From NCBI RefSeq assembly GCF_945859685.1, contig NC_079147.1, positions 54,280,946 through 54,344,945 of the forward strand: a stretch of DNA of 64,000 nt, in the 5' to 3' direction. The position numbers and the translations under genes were made by a program. Under the pieces are notes generated by a model. It searched no databases. It was not told where the DNA came from and saw only the letters and a list, made by a program, of their open reading frames with translations. Position 1 is the stretch's first letter; every line of letters begins with the position of its first letter. Positions 1-10,924 of the stretch are shown in pieces. Source of the DNA: Eupeodes corollae. Its lineage: Eukaryota; Arthropoda; Insecta; Diptera; Syrphidae.

Positions 1-576
1 AGATATGAGTTATACTCAAGCTTTGAACTTATATAAGTCTTGTAGATAACAGCCAGATCAGAGGGGAAGAAAAACTTCTTGCATGGTATTAGAAAACCCA
101 AACATCTTGCGGAATTTTTGACGAAATCGCGTATGTGATCGTTCCACAAAAGGTGGTTGGTAACACATATACCGAGAAGATCGAGATGTTCAGCCTCCTC
201 GATGCAAGTGCCATCTATTGATAATGGCAAGGGGGGTATATCTTACTTTAACGATACAAACAGCATTGCGTTTTCGAAGCATTCAATTCCACGCGGTTTT
301 TTAATCCCTATTGAACAATGCTGTTTAGGTCGAAATTTAAAGAGCTTATCATATTTTGTTATTGCAGTTCCACATCCGACGAAGAGGGACGTAAATCTGA
401 AAACGAATATGAAAAACTAAGAGCTCTTTCATCGTCAAAACAATGTATTGGATTAGAAGTTCATCATTATTAAGAATGAGAAAGAGTGTTGGAGATAGAA
501 CAGAACCTTGGGGCACACCAACATTTATTTTGTTTATTTCAGACTTGAATCCATGCAAATCAACTTGTATTTAACG
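1..576 (-). mobile_element. Jockey/CR1-like LINE fragment (RT domain, broken)
   Basis: The minus strand reads DGFKSE-like sequence and then the RT motif GVPQGSVLSPTLFLI (at about 515-475), followed by a frameshifted remainder related to the better copy at 3.0-3.5 kb. It is truncated upstream at about 576 and runs off the left edge. Confidence 0.75.
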
Positions 577-869
577 GAAAATGCAGTATTTTTTGCTGTA
601 ATTGTTGGTCATGTAAATATTTGGTTCCGTCGAATATGGGCGTTGCAGACCTTCCTGGCGAGCTTGAACTTATTCCGTTTTCCTCAGTTAGATTGGACAA
701 CGGAAACTTACCTTCTTGACTCTAATAACCTCTTTACAGCTCACATCGAACCATGCGTTTTCCTTGGGTCTGATTCTTTTAACCCTGTTCGGGATAAAAG
801 TTCTCATTCCCAGAAGAATCAAACTTGTGAACATATCAGCGCTAGCGTCAACGTCACTATCGAGGAAAA
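577..869. other. Unrecognised stretch between repeats
   Basis: Somewhat richer in G+C than its surroundings. A 155-codon plus-strand frame crosses it but reads into the adjacent repeat and shows no domain I know. Possibly part of another decayed transposon. Confidence 0.3.
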
Positions 870-1275
870 AAATTCAAATAACTTTTTTTCTCATATAATA
901 ATAATTGTTGTCAACATTCGGTACAATTTTGAAAAAAAATCGAATCGACAGATTTTTTTTATAAAAAAAAAATAAAAACAGAAACAATACTAAAACTTGG
1001 TAAATATTTACTTTCGACTTAAATATCCTTTTTTTAATTTTAGGTATTTGCGTCAAACTTATTTTATCTTATAGAAAATATTGTGTTTTGCACTCAGTAA
1101 AATTTAAAAAAAAAATCCAACACTAAATTTTGTCCATAAAAATTAAAATCCATAAAAAACAGTACGCAAAAATTGATGTTTTTTTAACAAAACCACGAAA
1201 ACCTACAATCCTCTTAAGCAAGACTAATCAACAGACGGGACAGGAAGTTATCAGCGTGGATTGTATCCCAGCCTC
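870..1275 (-). repeat. Dispersed AT-rich repeat (family D), partial copy
   Basis: About two internal units (the AAAATCGAATCGACAG and AAACTTGGTAAATATT type) followed by the conserved end AGGAAGTTATCAG...GTATCCCAGCCTC on this orientation. The hairpin end is missing. Confidence 0.7.
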
Positions 1276-1539
1276 TTTTTTACACTTTTTCTTTAAACGC
1301 CTGTCAATATCTGTATATGTCTATATTCCACTAGAGCGTTGTTTGTGAAAATATCGATAAAATAATGATGTGCATAAAATCTTGATGCGGTTATCAAGAC
1401 AGGCAATGAAATTTCTCAATAATGGAACAATCGCCTTCCATTTTTAAAGCTCTTTTTTCAATTCTATCCAAGAGACTTAAGAACGTTATTGAAGCAATAA
1501 CTTAAATATGAGAATTATACTTGACCCTTGTAAATATGT

Positions 1540-2300
1540 GATCACTTCCAGAAGTAACTAGGGATGGACATACCTAGGACTGAAAGCTGTTTACTCTCCA
1601 CGATGCAAGTACCACCCATGGATAGTTTCATTAGGGGAGGATTAACCTTTTTATGACAGTAGCCAGTATTGAGTTTTCGAAGCTTTAAATTCTATACGGT
1701 TTTTAATTCCTCGATGGACAATGTTTTCACGATCAGAATTTAATGAGTTTATCGTTTATTGCCCTTGGTAGTCCACATCCAAAGGACAAGGATGAGAATC
1801 TACAAAGGAATATAAAAAGGTGAGGGTACTGTCACCAACGAAACAATTAAGTGGGCTAGAAGTTTCAGACAAAACATTATTTATAGAAATAAGTAAGAGT
1901 GACGGAAACAATACAGAACCCTATGGCACACCATAGCTTATTTTGTGTAAATCAGATCTAAGCCCCACCGAAATGTAATTTCTAACTCAACATAGAAGAG
2001 ATTAATCGATACCGAATTCGATTAAATGCCTTTGAAATATCAAGTGCAATAATCTTACTTTCTCCAAGTCAAAGTAATGATAAGTTCCACTGATAGATGA
2101 GATAAACCATGAGATAAGCAAAAAAGCCGTATTGACGGTCATAAAGAAGATTTCGTTCTTATAAGATATTTCTTAAGCTTAAACTTTATCAGCAATTTGT
2201 TGACCTTTTTAAAGCAATTTTTATCAGCAATTTCTTGACCTTTTTAAAGGGTGATTAGGATTCGCCTTTTTTAGGGAGAAGCTCGACAAATGCTGTTTTT
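1540..2300 (-). mobile_element. Jockey/CR1-like LINE fragment (RT domain, degenerate)
   Basis: The minus strand reads IIALDISKAFNRIR (about 2060-2010), the first catalytic RT block of this LINE family, then after a frameshift YGVP-stop-GSVLFPSLL (about 1940-1880). Several stops and frameshifts follow. The plus-strand frames here are shadows. The stretch from 2300 to 2640 may be the upstream part but is too decayed to call. Confidence 0.65.
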
Positions 2301-2640
2301 CTTCCAGTTGTTAAGAAAATAGTAGAGTAGGACAGATGGAAAATCTTACGTAGTGGGGATACTATTAGAGCCAGCGGATTTGTGTATGTCAATCTTTAAG
2401 TACTTTAGCAACTTTATGACTGTGAAAGAAGATTTGTCCCATTACTTCATTTATGCTTTTTTGTACAGGCTGAGCAAGCCAGTCATTGCCAGCGTTAAAT
2501 TAAAAAGAAATCGGGCAAACAAGCAAATTGGCTTTATCAATCGAGCTTACATAAGAATTGACACTTGAAACGAGTGTAGGAACCAACGATGACGAGGTTT
2601 TCTACTTAACGGTTTTTTAAGGCATAAGAAATTTGCAAAT

Positions 2641-3850
2641 ATGACAGAATGGTCTGATGTGCCTAGAGGTAATAACTCACTAACCGAATTTTTGTTAGTG
2701 TCGAAGTATGAAACAAGTCTAGAGTGTTGGTGGATCGACCTGCAACGTCAGAAATCCGATTCTGGCATCTTGCTCTTATCGAAAATGCGAGCTTTTGGTA
2801 TTAACGAATCTCTTCTTCGTTGGATTAGAGATTTTCTTTCGAAACGTTCAATACAAGTTGTTTTGAACGGATTCAAGTCTGAAACCCGTAAAATAAATGC
2901 TGGTGTGCCCCAGGGCTCCGTTTTGTCTCCGACGCATTTCCTCATTTTTTATAAATGATCTCTTGTCATACTAGTTCTAATCCAATACGCACTCTTAGCT
3001 TTTTATATTCGTTTCCAGAATCACCACCTCCTCTTCGGATGTAGAACTGCAACGGCAAAATATGATTAGCTCATTAAATTCCGAATTACGTAGCATTGTA
3101 CAATGGGTAATAAGAAACCGTGTGGAATTTAATGCTTCCAAAACCCAATACTGTCTTGTATTGTTAAAGCGAGATAAACCCTCTTTGCCACTATCTATGA
3201 GTGGTACTTCATCAACGAAAGGGAAAACCTTGACATCCTCGGAATGCAGCAACCACCTTTTGTGGAGCGATCACATACGCGATGTCACCAAAAATGCCGC
3301 AAGATGTCTTGGTTTTCTGAGAAGATGCAAGAAATTTGTATCCCCATCTGATCTAGCTACAATCTACAAAACCTATAAACGTCCGAAATATAACTCTTAT
3401 CTCTGGGCTGATGCTCCAGGAACTTATTTAAGCCACTTGGACAGTATTCAAGAGCTCTTTAAAAGATTGGTGACATTAACATCATCAATTCAATTACGAC
3501 ACTAGAACATCGACGCAAGGTTTCTTGTCTCACCCTTTTTTAACATTATTTGAACGGACTATTCTGTAGTGAAATAGCCTGTTGCATTCCTCCCCTCAAA
3601 CAATTTAACCACAATACCCGCGCTTCTAGCAATGCCCATCAGTTTACTCTTGAGCTCAACTTCGGCCGTGCTATGAAGTATTTTTTAGCCGTACTACGCG
3701 AATGTGGACCGCTATGCTACGCTCTATTTTTTCCTATCACTGCAATGTTCAGGAATTCAAAATCAATGTACACCGACACCTCCTCTCAACCATCTTTTCC
3801 TAATGCTCACACTGTGTCTTTGGCATATTAAAGGTATTAGCACAGATAAT
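2641..3850 (+). mobile_element. Jockey/CR1-like LINE 3' half
   Basis: Two frames together read the RT: LLRWIRDFLSKRSIQVVLNG and GVPQGSVLSPTHFLIF (2641-2958), then after a frameshift SIVQWVIRNRVEFNASKTQ, AARCLGFLRRCKKFVSPSDL and IYKTYKRPKYNSYLW (3062-3505). A weakly kept C-terminal part with NHNTRASSNAHQF lies at 3550-3831. The FADD catalytic segment is lost between the frames. Related copies lie at 41.9 and 57.5-59.7 kb. Confidence 0.8.
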
Positions 3851-3899
3851 AAATTTATTATCTGTGGTATTAGGTATCGCCAATTATAACAACAACAAA

Positions 3900-4172
3900 A
3901 AAAAACAACTTACGGAGCCAGGTAGATGCGGTTGTTCTCTGGCCAGACTACCGCAGAGACAAAGAATTGTTTACATTGAAATCACCCGTAACAATGATCT
4001 CGTTGTGAGGAAAATGGGATACAATTCTGTGGATAGAGTCGGATATTGCCTTGAATTCCTTGAAAGTCGAATTGCTATCCACACTTGGAATAAATAAATT
4101 TTTCGATAGTGTCATCTTATGGCATTTGACAAAAAATATGCTGCAATGAATAGGAAACAGTTTATAATTCAA
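3900..4172 (-). mobile_element. LINE endonuclease-domain fragment
   Basis: The minus frame contains IIVTGDFNVNNSLS, the GDFN metal-binding motif of apurinic-type endonucleases in non-LTR elements, preceded by SDSIHRIVSHFPHN. Nothing of the RT follows on this strand, so it is an isolated piece. Confidence 0.6.
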
Positions 4173-4174
4173 AG

Positions 4175-4978
4175 TATTATTGATATAGTAAAGATTGAGT
4201 AAAAAAACAGTTGAACATTTCGTTCATTTAATTTCACATAGCGGCTTTTACAAAAACTAGATAATGAAATATTTTATTTCAGAAACTGAACTGCGATTTC
4301 TTTTTTATAAATTTTAATCGAATTCTTCCATAACTTCTACGATTTATTTTTGCTTTTCTATATAAATTTTGATATATAGAAACTTTAAAATTATTTAGTT
4401 TGATCTTTTAAAAAAACAAATAGCTTAGATCCTTTGATGCAACCATTTTGCAGTCTCTTTGATATGAGTTTTTTTTTAGATTTCATATAAAACAAAAAGA
4501 ATAAAAACAGTATTATTTGGCTTTTTGATCAGGTTTTTAAAAATATTTTATTATAAAATATTATTCAGCACATATTTTTGTTCTTAACACTAACAAAGTA
4601 GAAATATATATAAATAAACAAATAAGTAAATAAATAAGAATAAATATGTAAGTACATAAATGTTGAATGTAAAATCTTTAATTTTGTATTTTAGTTTAAA
4701 AACTTTGCTCGTCATTGTTTACAAAATAACGACAAATTGTCTTTTGAAATCAAACTTGAAAAACCATCTTTGGGCTAATAGAAAGAAATAAAACCTTAAA
4801 TTTAAATTTAAATGAAACTTTGATGTTTTTTGTTGAAATAAATAAATAAATACAATAAATTAAATAAATAAATAAAACAAAAAAATATATATTCTTAGAA
4901 AATTAAATTAAATTACAATAAATGCCTATTTAACAGAATATAAATTTATATATAATGTAAATCAAATACAAAATTTAT
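4175..4978 (-). other. 3' flank of the Osi7-like gene, AT-rich with AAAT microsatellites
   Basis: Contains the presumed 3' UTR and poly(A) signals of the Osi7-like gene and two (AAAT)n-type runs near 4605-4645 and 4840-4880. No other gene is visible. Confidence 0.5.
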
Positions 4979-5418
4979 CTATGACTTTTGAACATCTTGT
5001 TGTTGCTTTTGTGGTTGTTGTGATGATTGTACTTGAATTTGTTGTTGTTGTTGTTGCTGCTGCTGCTGTTGATGTGCCTTACTATAACTACGGTATGCCA
5101 GCTCTTGGGCTTCATTCAACGAACGCCTGTCCCATCCAGCACTTCCACCACCACCCGATGACCATCCACCACCGCCTCCACCACCACCAGAAGACCAAGC
5201 TGGGCTGCCACCACCACCGCCGCCGCCGTTTCCTCCCCGGCCAGACATAAGTTTCTTCAATCCAATTATACCGGCGAGGAGTAGAGCAATCTTTGAGATT
5301 ATAAGCGCCTTGCCAGCCAATATATACAATGCACCCATTGCCAGTGGAATCATTCCCATCATTTTCATGGCCATGCCCATCATCATCATTCCCATCATTT
5401 TCTTCATTTTTCCGCGGC
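4979..5418 (-). CDS. Osi7: Osi7-like Osiris protein, exon 2 (terminal)
   Basis: Terminal exon with acceptor TTTTTCCAG|GC (AG at 5420-5419), in phase with exon 1. It encodes residues 160-305. A Met/Gly/Lys-rich stretch (about 164-187) leads into the Osiris hydrophobic block (about 183-213, containing ALYILAGKALIISKIALLLA), then GLKKLMSG. Next come two polyglycine tracts (224-251), the family C-terminal AQxLAY motif as AQELAY (263-268), and a glutamine run (276-286) encoded by a mixed CAA/CAG repeat. An ATG upstream of the acceptor lies in the intron and is not a start. Possible poly(A) signals on this strand are ATTAAA at 4682-4677 and AATAAA at 4552-4547. The polyQ and polyGly tails are likely length-variable. 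Confidence 0.85.
5036..5075 (-). repeat. CAA/CAG trinucleotide tract coding polyglutamine in Osi7-like
   Basis: On the plus strand it is a TTG/CTG mix. It encodes residues 276-286 and neighbours of the Osi7-like protein. Confidence 0.7.
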
Positions 5419-5434
5419 CTGGAAAAATAAACAA

Positions 5435-6265
5435 TTGAAAAAAAAAAGAAAGTTGATGAAATTTATTTAAAATGTGGATTGAAAAATAATGTTTAAAAAC
5501 TAAAATAATGAAATTTTCTTTTTATTGGAATTTAAGGTTAAACAACAGATTTATAATTATTCTTCTAATAACAAACAATTCGATTAACCTAAAAACACAT
5601 TTCGCAAAGATTGTTCTCAAAATATTATATTCCTACCAGAAAGAAACTGTTTATACATTCGTGCTTAAAAAAAAAAATCAAACATGTTTATTAACAGATT
5701 CAATCTACTTTTTCTGTAATTATCCTTAATTTTATGGTCTGCTGTATTTCAAGGACTTAACGAAAACCCCAATTTAGTATGGCTTTATGAAAATCGACGT
5801 AGTAAATACTTAATTGATAATATTTATTGGTATGGGGAAGATTAGAAAATGTTCAATTTCTTTTTTAACTCGATTTGAGATTGTAATGAGTTTTATTCCA
5901 AAATGTTTATGTTTTTGATTAGATCTCAAAAAAATGTACACTACCGCATAATATATTAGTTAAGTGTTTTTGCATTTGTATTTATAATTCCAATGCAAAT
6001 TAAATTGAATATCTTTACAATAATTTTTAAATATTCACGAAAGGAAGACGTATTTCAAATGTGTGATGTTTTTTTTTTTTTTGATAACGTTTTCTAAACA
6101 ACAAAAATATAATAAGATAAGGTATTTAAATCAAAACCTTAATCCTATCCCATGTCACCATATCATTAATTTCCTCTAAAAGTTCTTCCGAATAAAGAAT
6201 CCTAATTCTCGGAAAATACGTCGATATTTTTTTTCGAGGGATTTTGTTTATTGCGAGTAGCAAAT
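5435..6265. other. Intronic AT-rich sequence, nothing recognised
   Basis: The acceptor-proximal part of the intron. It holds only short chance frames. Confidence 0.4.
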
Positions 6266-6270
6266 GTTGG

Positions 6271-7805
6271 TCATCATCATCACGACCTCTAACCCCGTAC
6301 GGGGCATAGGGCGTCAACAAAACATCTCCATTCTTCTCGATCTGCAGCTAGATACCTTAACTGTGGCCACGTCTTTCTCTGGGAGTTACCTTCCGATAGC
6401 ACTGTAGATTTCCATGTTGTTCTTGGTCTTCCAACCCGCCGTGACCCCTGAGGATTCCATTCAAAGGACTGCTTCGCAATATCATCGTTTGGTTTTCTTA
6501 GTGTGTGACCAATCCATTGCCATTTGGGCTTTCTGATGTCGATGTCCAAGTGCCTCTGACCTGTCCTATGCCAAAATTCCTGGTTAGATATTGTTTGTGG
6601 CCAGCGAATTTTATGAATGTGACGCAGACAGCGGTTCACAGAAGCCTGCGATTTTCTCGAGATGGTGGCCGAGACTTTCCATATAATAGCACGGATTTCA
6701 CATTGGATTCGAACAATCTCAGTTTAGTGCGTAAAAGACTTGACTGAATTTCCAAATTTGGGACAGAGCACCAAAGTCAACGCGAGCTTTATTTATTCTG
6801 CTTTTTACGTCCAGATCCGTACCACCATTTGCTGATACAATACTTCCGAGATAATTAAATTGTTCGACATCGTCAACAGGCGTGATATGCAGAATAATAT
6901 GATGTCGTGTCGTAGGGCCTGTTAGCATTATTTTTGTGTTTTTGCACGATTCTTCTTTCACCCGTAAAGTTTGACACATCTCGTTCAGCCCACTGATGTT
7001 ATTTGCCATGAGACATATATCGTCGGCAAAGTCTTAATGGCTAAGGCTTTCAAACGTTCTCCATTGAATACCATGCCTTTCAGTTGTACCGACGCTGGCC
7101 GTCAGAACATCATCTATCGCCAGCAGAAAAAGAATTAGGGATAAAACATCCCTCAGGGTGTGAGCCTTCGAAAGATTCGGATAGCTTCCCTTTATGCAAC
7201 ACGAAACACCTTGCATTGTTGTAGGACTCCTTTATTATGGAAAACAATTTTTGGCGGAATTCCTTCCCCAAGAAGTGATCTCCATATACATTCTCGGTTA
7301 ACTTGGTCAAAGGCCTTCTCAAAATCTACAAACATGAGGTTTAGCGGTGTTTGAAATACTGCAGACTGCTCAAGAATAATGCGTAAGGTGTTGATATGGT
7401 CAACGCACGACCGACCGCTGCGGAAGCCAGCCTGATTCCTCTTGAGTGTAGTCTCAATTCTAGCCTTTATCCGTTCGAGGATTAAAGTTGCCATTAGCTT
7501 TTTGAAAACGGATAAAACGGTAATACCACGCCAATTGTCGCAGTTCTTGAGATCACCTTTTGTGCACCTTAACAATCACTCCATCCTTAAGCACTCTGTT
7601 CAACGGGGTCCTCATTTAACAGGGCACAAAAGTGATCCTTCCACCTGCAAAGTTGATCTTCAATTGATAGTGTCCCGTGTTCCATCCACATCCATTACAT
7701 GATGATTGTTGTTGCTTTTTTTCCCGACAACTTCTTTGGCTATTTGGTACAATTCTCGGATATCTCCCCTTCTTGCAGCGTTTTCAGAAAATGTTGATAC
7801 TGTAA
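6271..7805 (-). mobile_element. LINE with RT and a GHTLRK-type C-terminus (family W)
   Basis: Minus-strand pieces in order: RRGDIRELYQIAKEVVGKK (about 7775-7710), then RT with GDLKNCDNWRGITVLSVFKK, NQAGFRSGRSCVDHI and FVDFEKAFDQVNRE (7575-7192), LHKGKLSESFEGSHPEGC, VEQFNYLGSIVSANGGTDLD (7009-6719), and a C-terminal module ISNQEFWHRTGQRH...WIGHTLRKPNDD...GRPRTTWKS (6639-6289). The 3' end is a short GATGAT run at about 6271-6282. At least four frameshifts break the ORF. Clade not assigned. A relative lies at 41.1-41.8 kb. Confidence 0.8.
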
Positions 7806-7809
7806 TGAT

Positions 7810-8830
7810 TAAAAAACAACACGGGTCGACAAAGTTTTATATCTGGCAATAAAATTACCTTTTTTAAATGACTTTTACGATTCTAACTTAAACCCGACTT
7901 CAAAATTAAATATAACGAGTCAACTTTAGTTACTTCTACAAATTCGGAAATACACGAACATAAGGCTTTTTGAAATATCTAAATTAATGAAGTACATTTT
8001 TTCAGTAAAATTCGTGCTGGTTTTCCAAAACTTTAATTTTTTTCAGTGATGAATTCAAATGTTTATATTATCTTATATAATATTCGTAAAATATTTATAA
8101 GTTTAAATGCCTTGTTTTAAAAATCTGAGACAAACGCTTAACCATTTATGCTAAAACTGTTTTTAAAAAGAAAAAGGGAAACGGATTTAAAGTAGGTTTT
8201 GTTTTTGAAACGAAACTGTTTTTTACACAGTTCTATAATATAAAGTTTTTGAAATATATTAAAAAATATAAAAATATTGGTAAGAGAAATGACACCACAA
8301 ATATAATCCAAAATGTATTTTTCAAAACTATGAAAGTACCAATTTCTCAAATAGTCAATTAAATATTCATAACTTATGATAATTTAATTTAAAGAAAATA
8401 AGATACTGAAACGGTTTTAGTTGTTTCTAGAAGAGAAAGGTTTGTGTTTTGCAAAATCATCGTACAATTTACTGTTGAGATAAATTTTGAGTCTTTAATT
8501 AGCCTTAAGAACTGCGTTTTTTGTTTGTTTTTAACATTTTTAAAGGGTCATATTTTAAAAACCGGATGTGGTAGAAAAATTCAAAAACTTAAGAGTTGTA
8601 AGTCTTTAGTTTCTCCTCGTCTTCAAGCTGTTCCGGAAATTAATTTATTCATTCGTACTATCAAATTTAATGATTAAAGCAATGATTCTGTAACTGTAGT
8701 GTTTTGAGGTTTTAATAGAAGAAGAAGCAACAAAAAAAAACAAAAAAGAAAAAGAAGAAAAGTCTCACAAACATTTTGAAAGCCAAAAATAATCGGGAAG
8801 AACAGCCTGCACGAAAACACTTCCGACAAC
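7810..8830. other. Intronic AT-rich sequence, nothing recognised
   Basis: Lies between two LINE copies. The short frames show no domain. Confidence 0.4.
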
Positions 8831-8833
8831 GGA

Positions 8834-10920
8834 TTCAGGCTCATAGATTTTGCTGCGGGGTGAAACGTCATGGTAGCCAGTACACGTTTTCTACACTTCA
8901 ACATCCACAAAGGAACTTGGACCTCTCCAGATCAATCTACCGTCAACCAGATTGACCATATTGCGATCGATGTCAGACAAGCTTCCAGCATCATGGATGA
9001 ACGTGTCCGAGGAGCTAACAACGACTCGGACCACTACCTCGTTGTAGCCAAAGTAGCACTTCGGATTTCCAGACCCAAGCAAAACAGGGAGGTGCTGGGA
9101 GAAGGAACACCGTCGAACGGCTACAATCGCTAGAGATCGCCAAATCCTTTTCCGACCGAGTTACAAGTAACCTCTCTCGAAGCTCTCTGCCGTCAATTAA
9201 ATGTATCGAAAACCAGTGGCAAAATTGCCAAGATGCAATCAGAGAAGCCGATTCTGATGTGCTGGGTTCAAACAGCCACCAACAAGGAACAGATGCTTTG
9301 ATGAGGTGTCGGCAGGCAAATGAAGCCAAACAACAGGCACCTAAAGCGGCGCTGCATAAAAAGACGAGAGCTGCTCATGAGCTCTATGATCAGAAGAGGC
9401 GAGAGGAACACCGACTTTTTAGAAGGAAAAAGAGAGGGCATGAGAAGCGTGCGGTCGATGATGCTTAGAGGTTTAAAAGCAGGAATGGAGTTCGAAAGTT
9501 TTATGAACAAGTGAAACGAAATTCACAGGTACCTAAACCTTGAACAAAAGGATGGAAAGACGAAACGAAAACATCATAGTGGAACCGCAGTCAATGCTGA
9601 GGATATGGAAGCACCACTTCTGCAGACTGTATAACGGCGACGACGAACCGAATTCCACTGTCAGTCATAATGATCCATTTAACATAGACGACGAATGGGA
9701 ATCAGTCAACTTAACATCGCCTATAAAATCTTCTCTGCCGTAATATGTAAACGTCTAAAGCAAATCGTCAATAACCTGATAGGTCCTTATCAGTGTGGTT
9801 TTATACCAGGAGAGTCCTCAGTTCATCAAATATTCACATTACGGCAGATCCTGGAAAAAACCCAAGAACTCCAAATCCACAATTCAAGACAGCATATGAC
9901 AGCATATACAGGGACGAGCTGTATAGAGCTATGTCTAGTTTTGACATATCTGCCAAACTTGTGCAGGATGACCATGGAGAAACAAGCTGCTCCATAAAGG
10001 GTGGAAACAACTTAACAGAACCTTTCGATGTCAAAAAAGGTTTTAGACAAGGTGATGCGCTGTCATGTGATTTTTTTAACATCATGCTAGAGGCACTATC
10101 TTTCAAAAGTCTGTTCAATTACTGGCATACTGGTGTGATGTCAATGGGGCTTTTGTGAGTATTGAGGCAGAGGCACAAAAATGGGTTAAACGGTTAATGA
10201 GGGCAAACCAAAGTACATGCTGTCGTCAAGAAAGGACATACAACACCGACGTCTTGGTCAAAACGTCACCATCGACAGACGTAACTTTGAGGTAGTCAAG
10301 GACTTCGTCTACCTAAGCTCCGCTGCAAACGCAGAAAACAACACCAGCGCTAAGATCAAACGCAGAATAACTCATGCTAACCGCTGTTTCTTTGGACTAA
10401 GAAAGCAATTGAGTGGTAAAGTCCTCTCTCGAGGGACCAAAGTGTTGCTATATAAGACCCTTATCACCCTCGTCCTGCTATAAGGTGCAGAAGCATGGAC
10501 TATGACAAAAGCGGATGAAAGCACCTTGGGTCCGTTCGAGAGAAAAGTTCTTCGTGTGATCTACGGTCACGTATGCATCGAAGGGGAGTGGAGGAGAAGA
10601 TGGAACGCCGAGCTGTACGGGCTGTACGGCGACGTAGACTTAGCCAGAAGGATAAAAGTCCAACGACCCAGCCATCTTGGGTTACGTAGAGCACATGATA
10701 ACCAACATTTCGGCCAGGAAAGTCTTCGAATCCAAACCTACAGGACAGCGCAGTAGAGGAAAACCGCGAATCAGGTGGCGCGCACAAGTGGAAGGTGACC
10801 TCGCCCAACTTGGAGCGCGAAGCTGGAGACATCTAGCTAGGGACCGAGCTAGATGGAGAAGTTTGTTAGGTGAGGCAATAGTTCACACAAGAATGTAGCG
10901 CCAACTTATGTAAGTAAGTA
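8834..10920 (+). mobile_element. RTE-like LINE (family T), frameshifted
   Basis: The order is: endonuclease C-terminus (TWTSPDQSTVNQIDHIAID, NNDSDHYLVVAKVALRISR, 8870-9133), a charged linker (9259-9743), RT (LNIAYKIFSAVICKRLKQIV, YQCGFIPGESSVHQIFTLRQ, LTEPFDVKKGFRQGDALSCD, 9695-10158), then a C-terminal region (VVKDFVYLSS, LLYKTLI, GAEAWTMTKADESTLGPFER, GEWRRRWNAELYGLYGDVD, RGKPRIRWRAQVEGDLAQLG, 10217-10898). The FADD block is lost. The 3' tail is a (GTAA)n run at 10909-10922. Other copies are at 22.46-22.96 kb and 35.75-38.66 kb. Confidence 0.85.
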
Positions 10921-10924
10921 AGTT

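Noticed and set aside
4981..5250. 89-codon plus-strand frame with Val and His runs
   Set aside because: Antisense shadow of the Gly- and Gln-rich Osi7-like exon.
5419..5434. ATG just upstream of Osi7-like exon 2 as a start codon
   Set aside because: It lies in the acceptor's pyrimidine tract; the exon joins exon 1 in phase.
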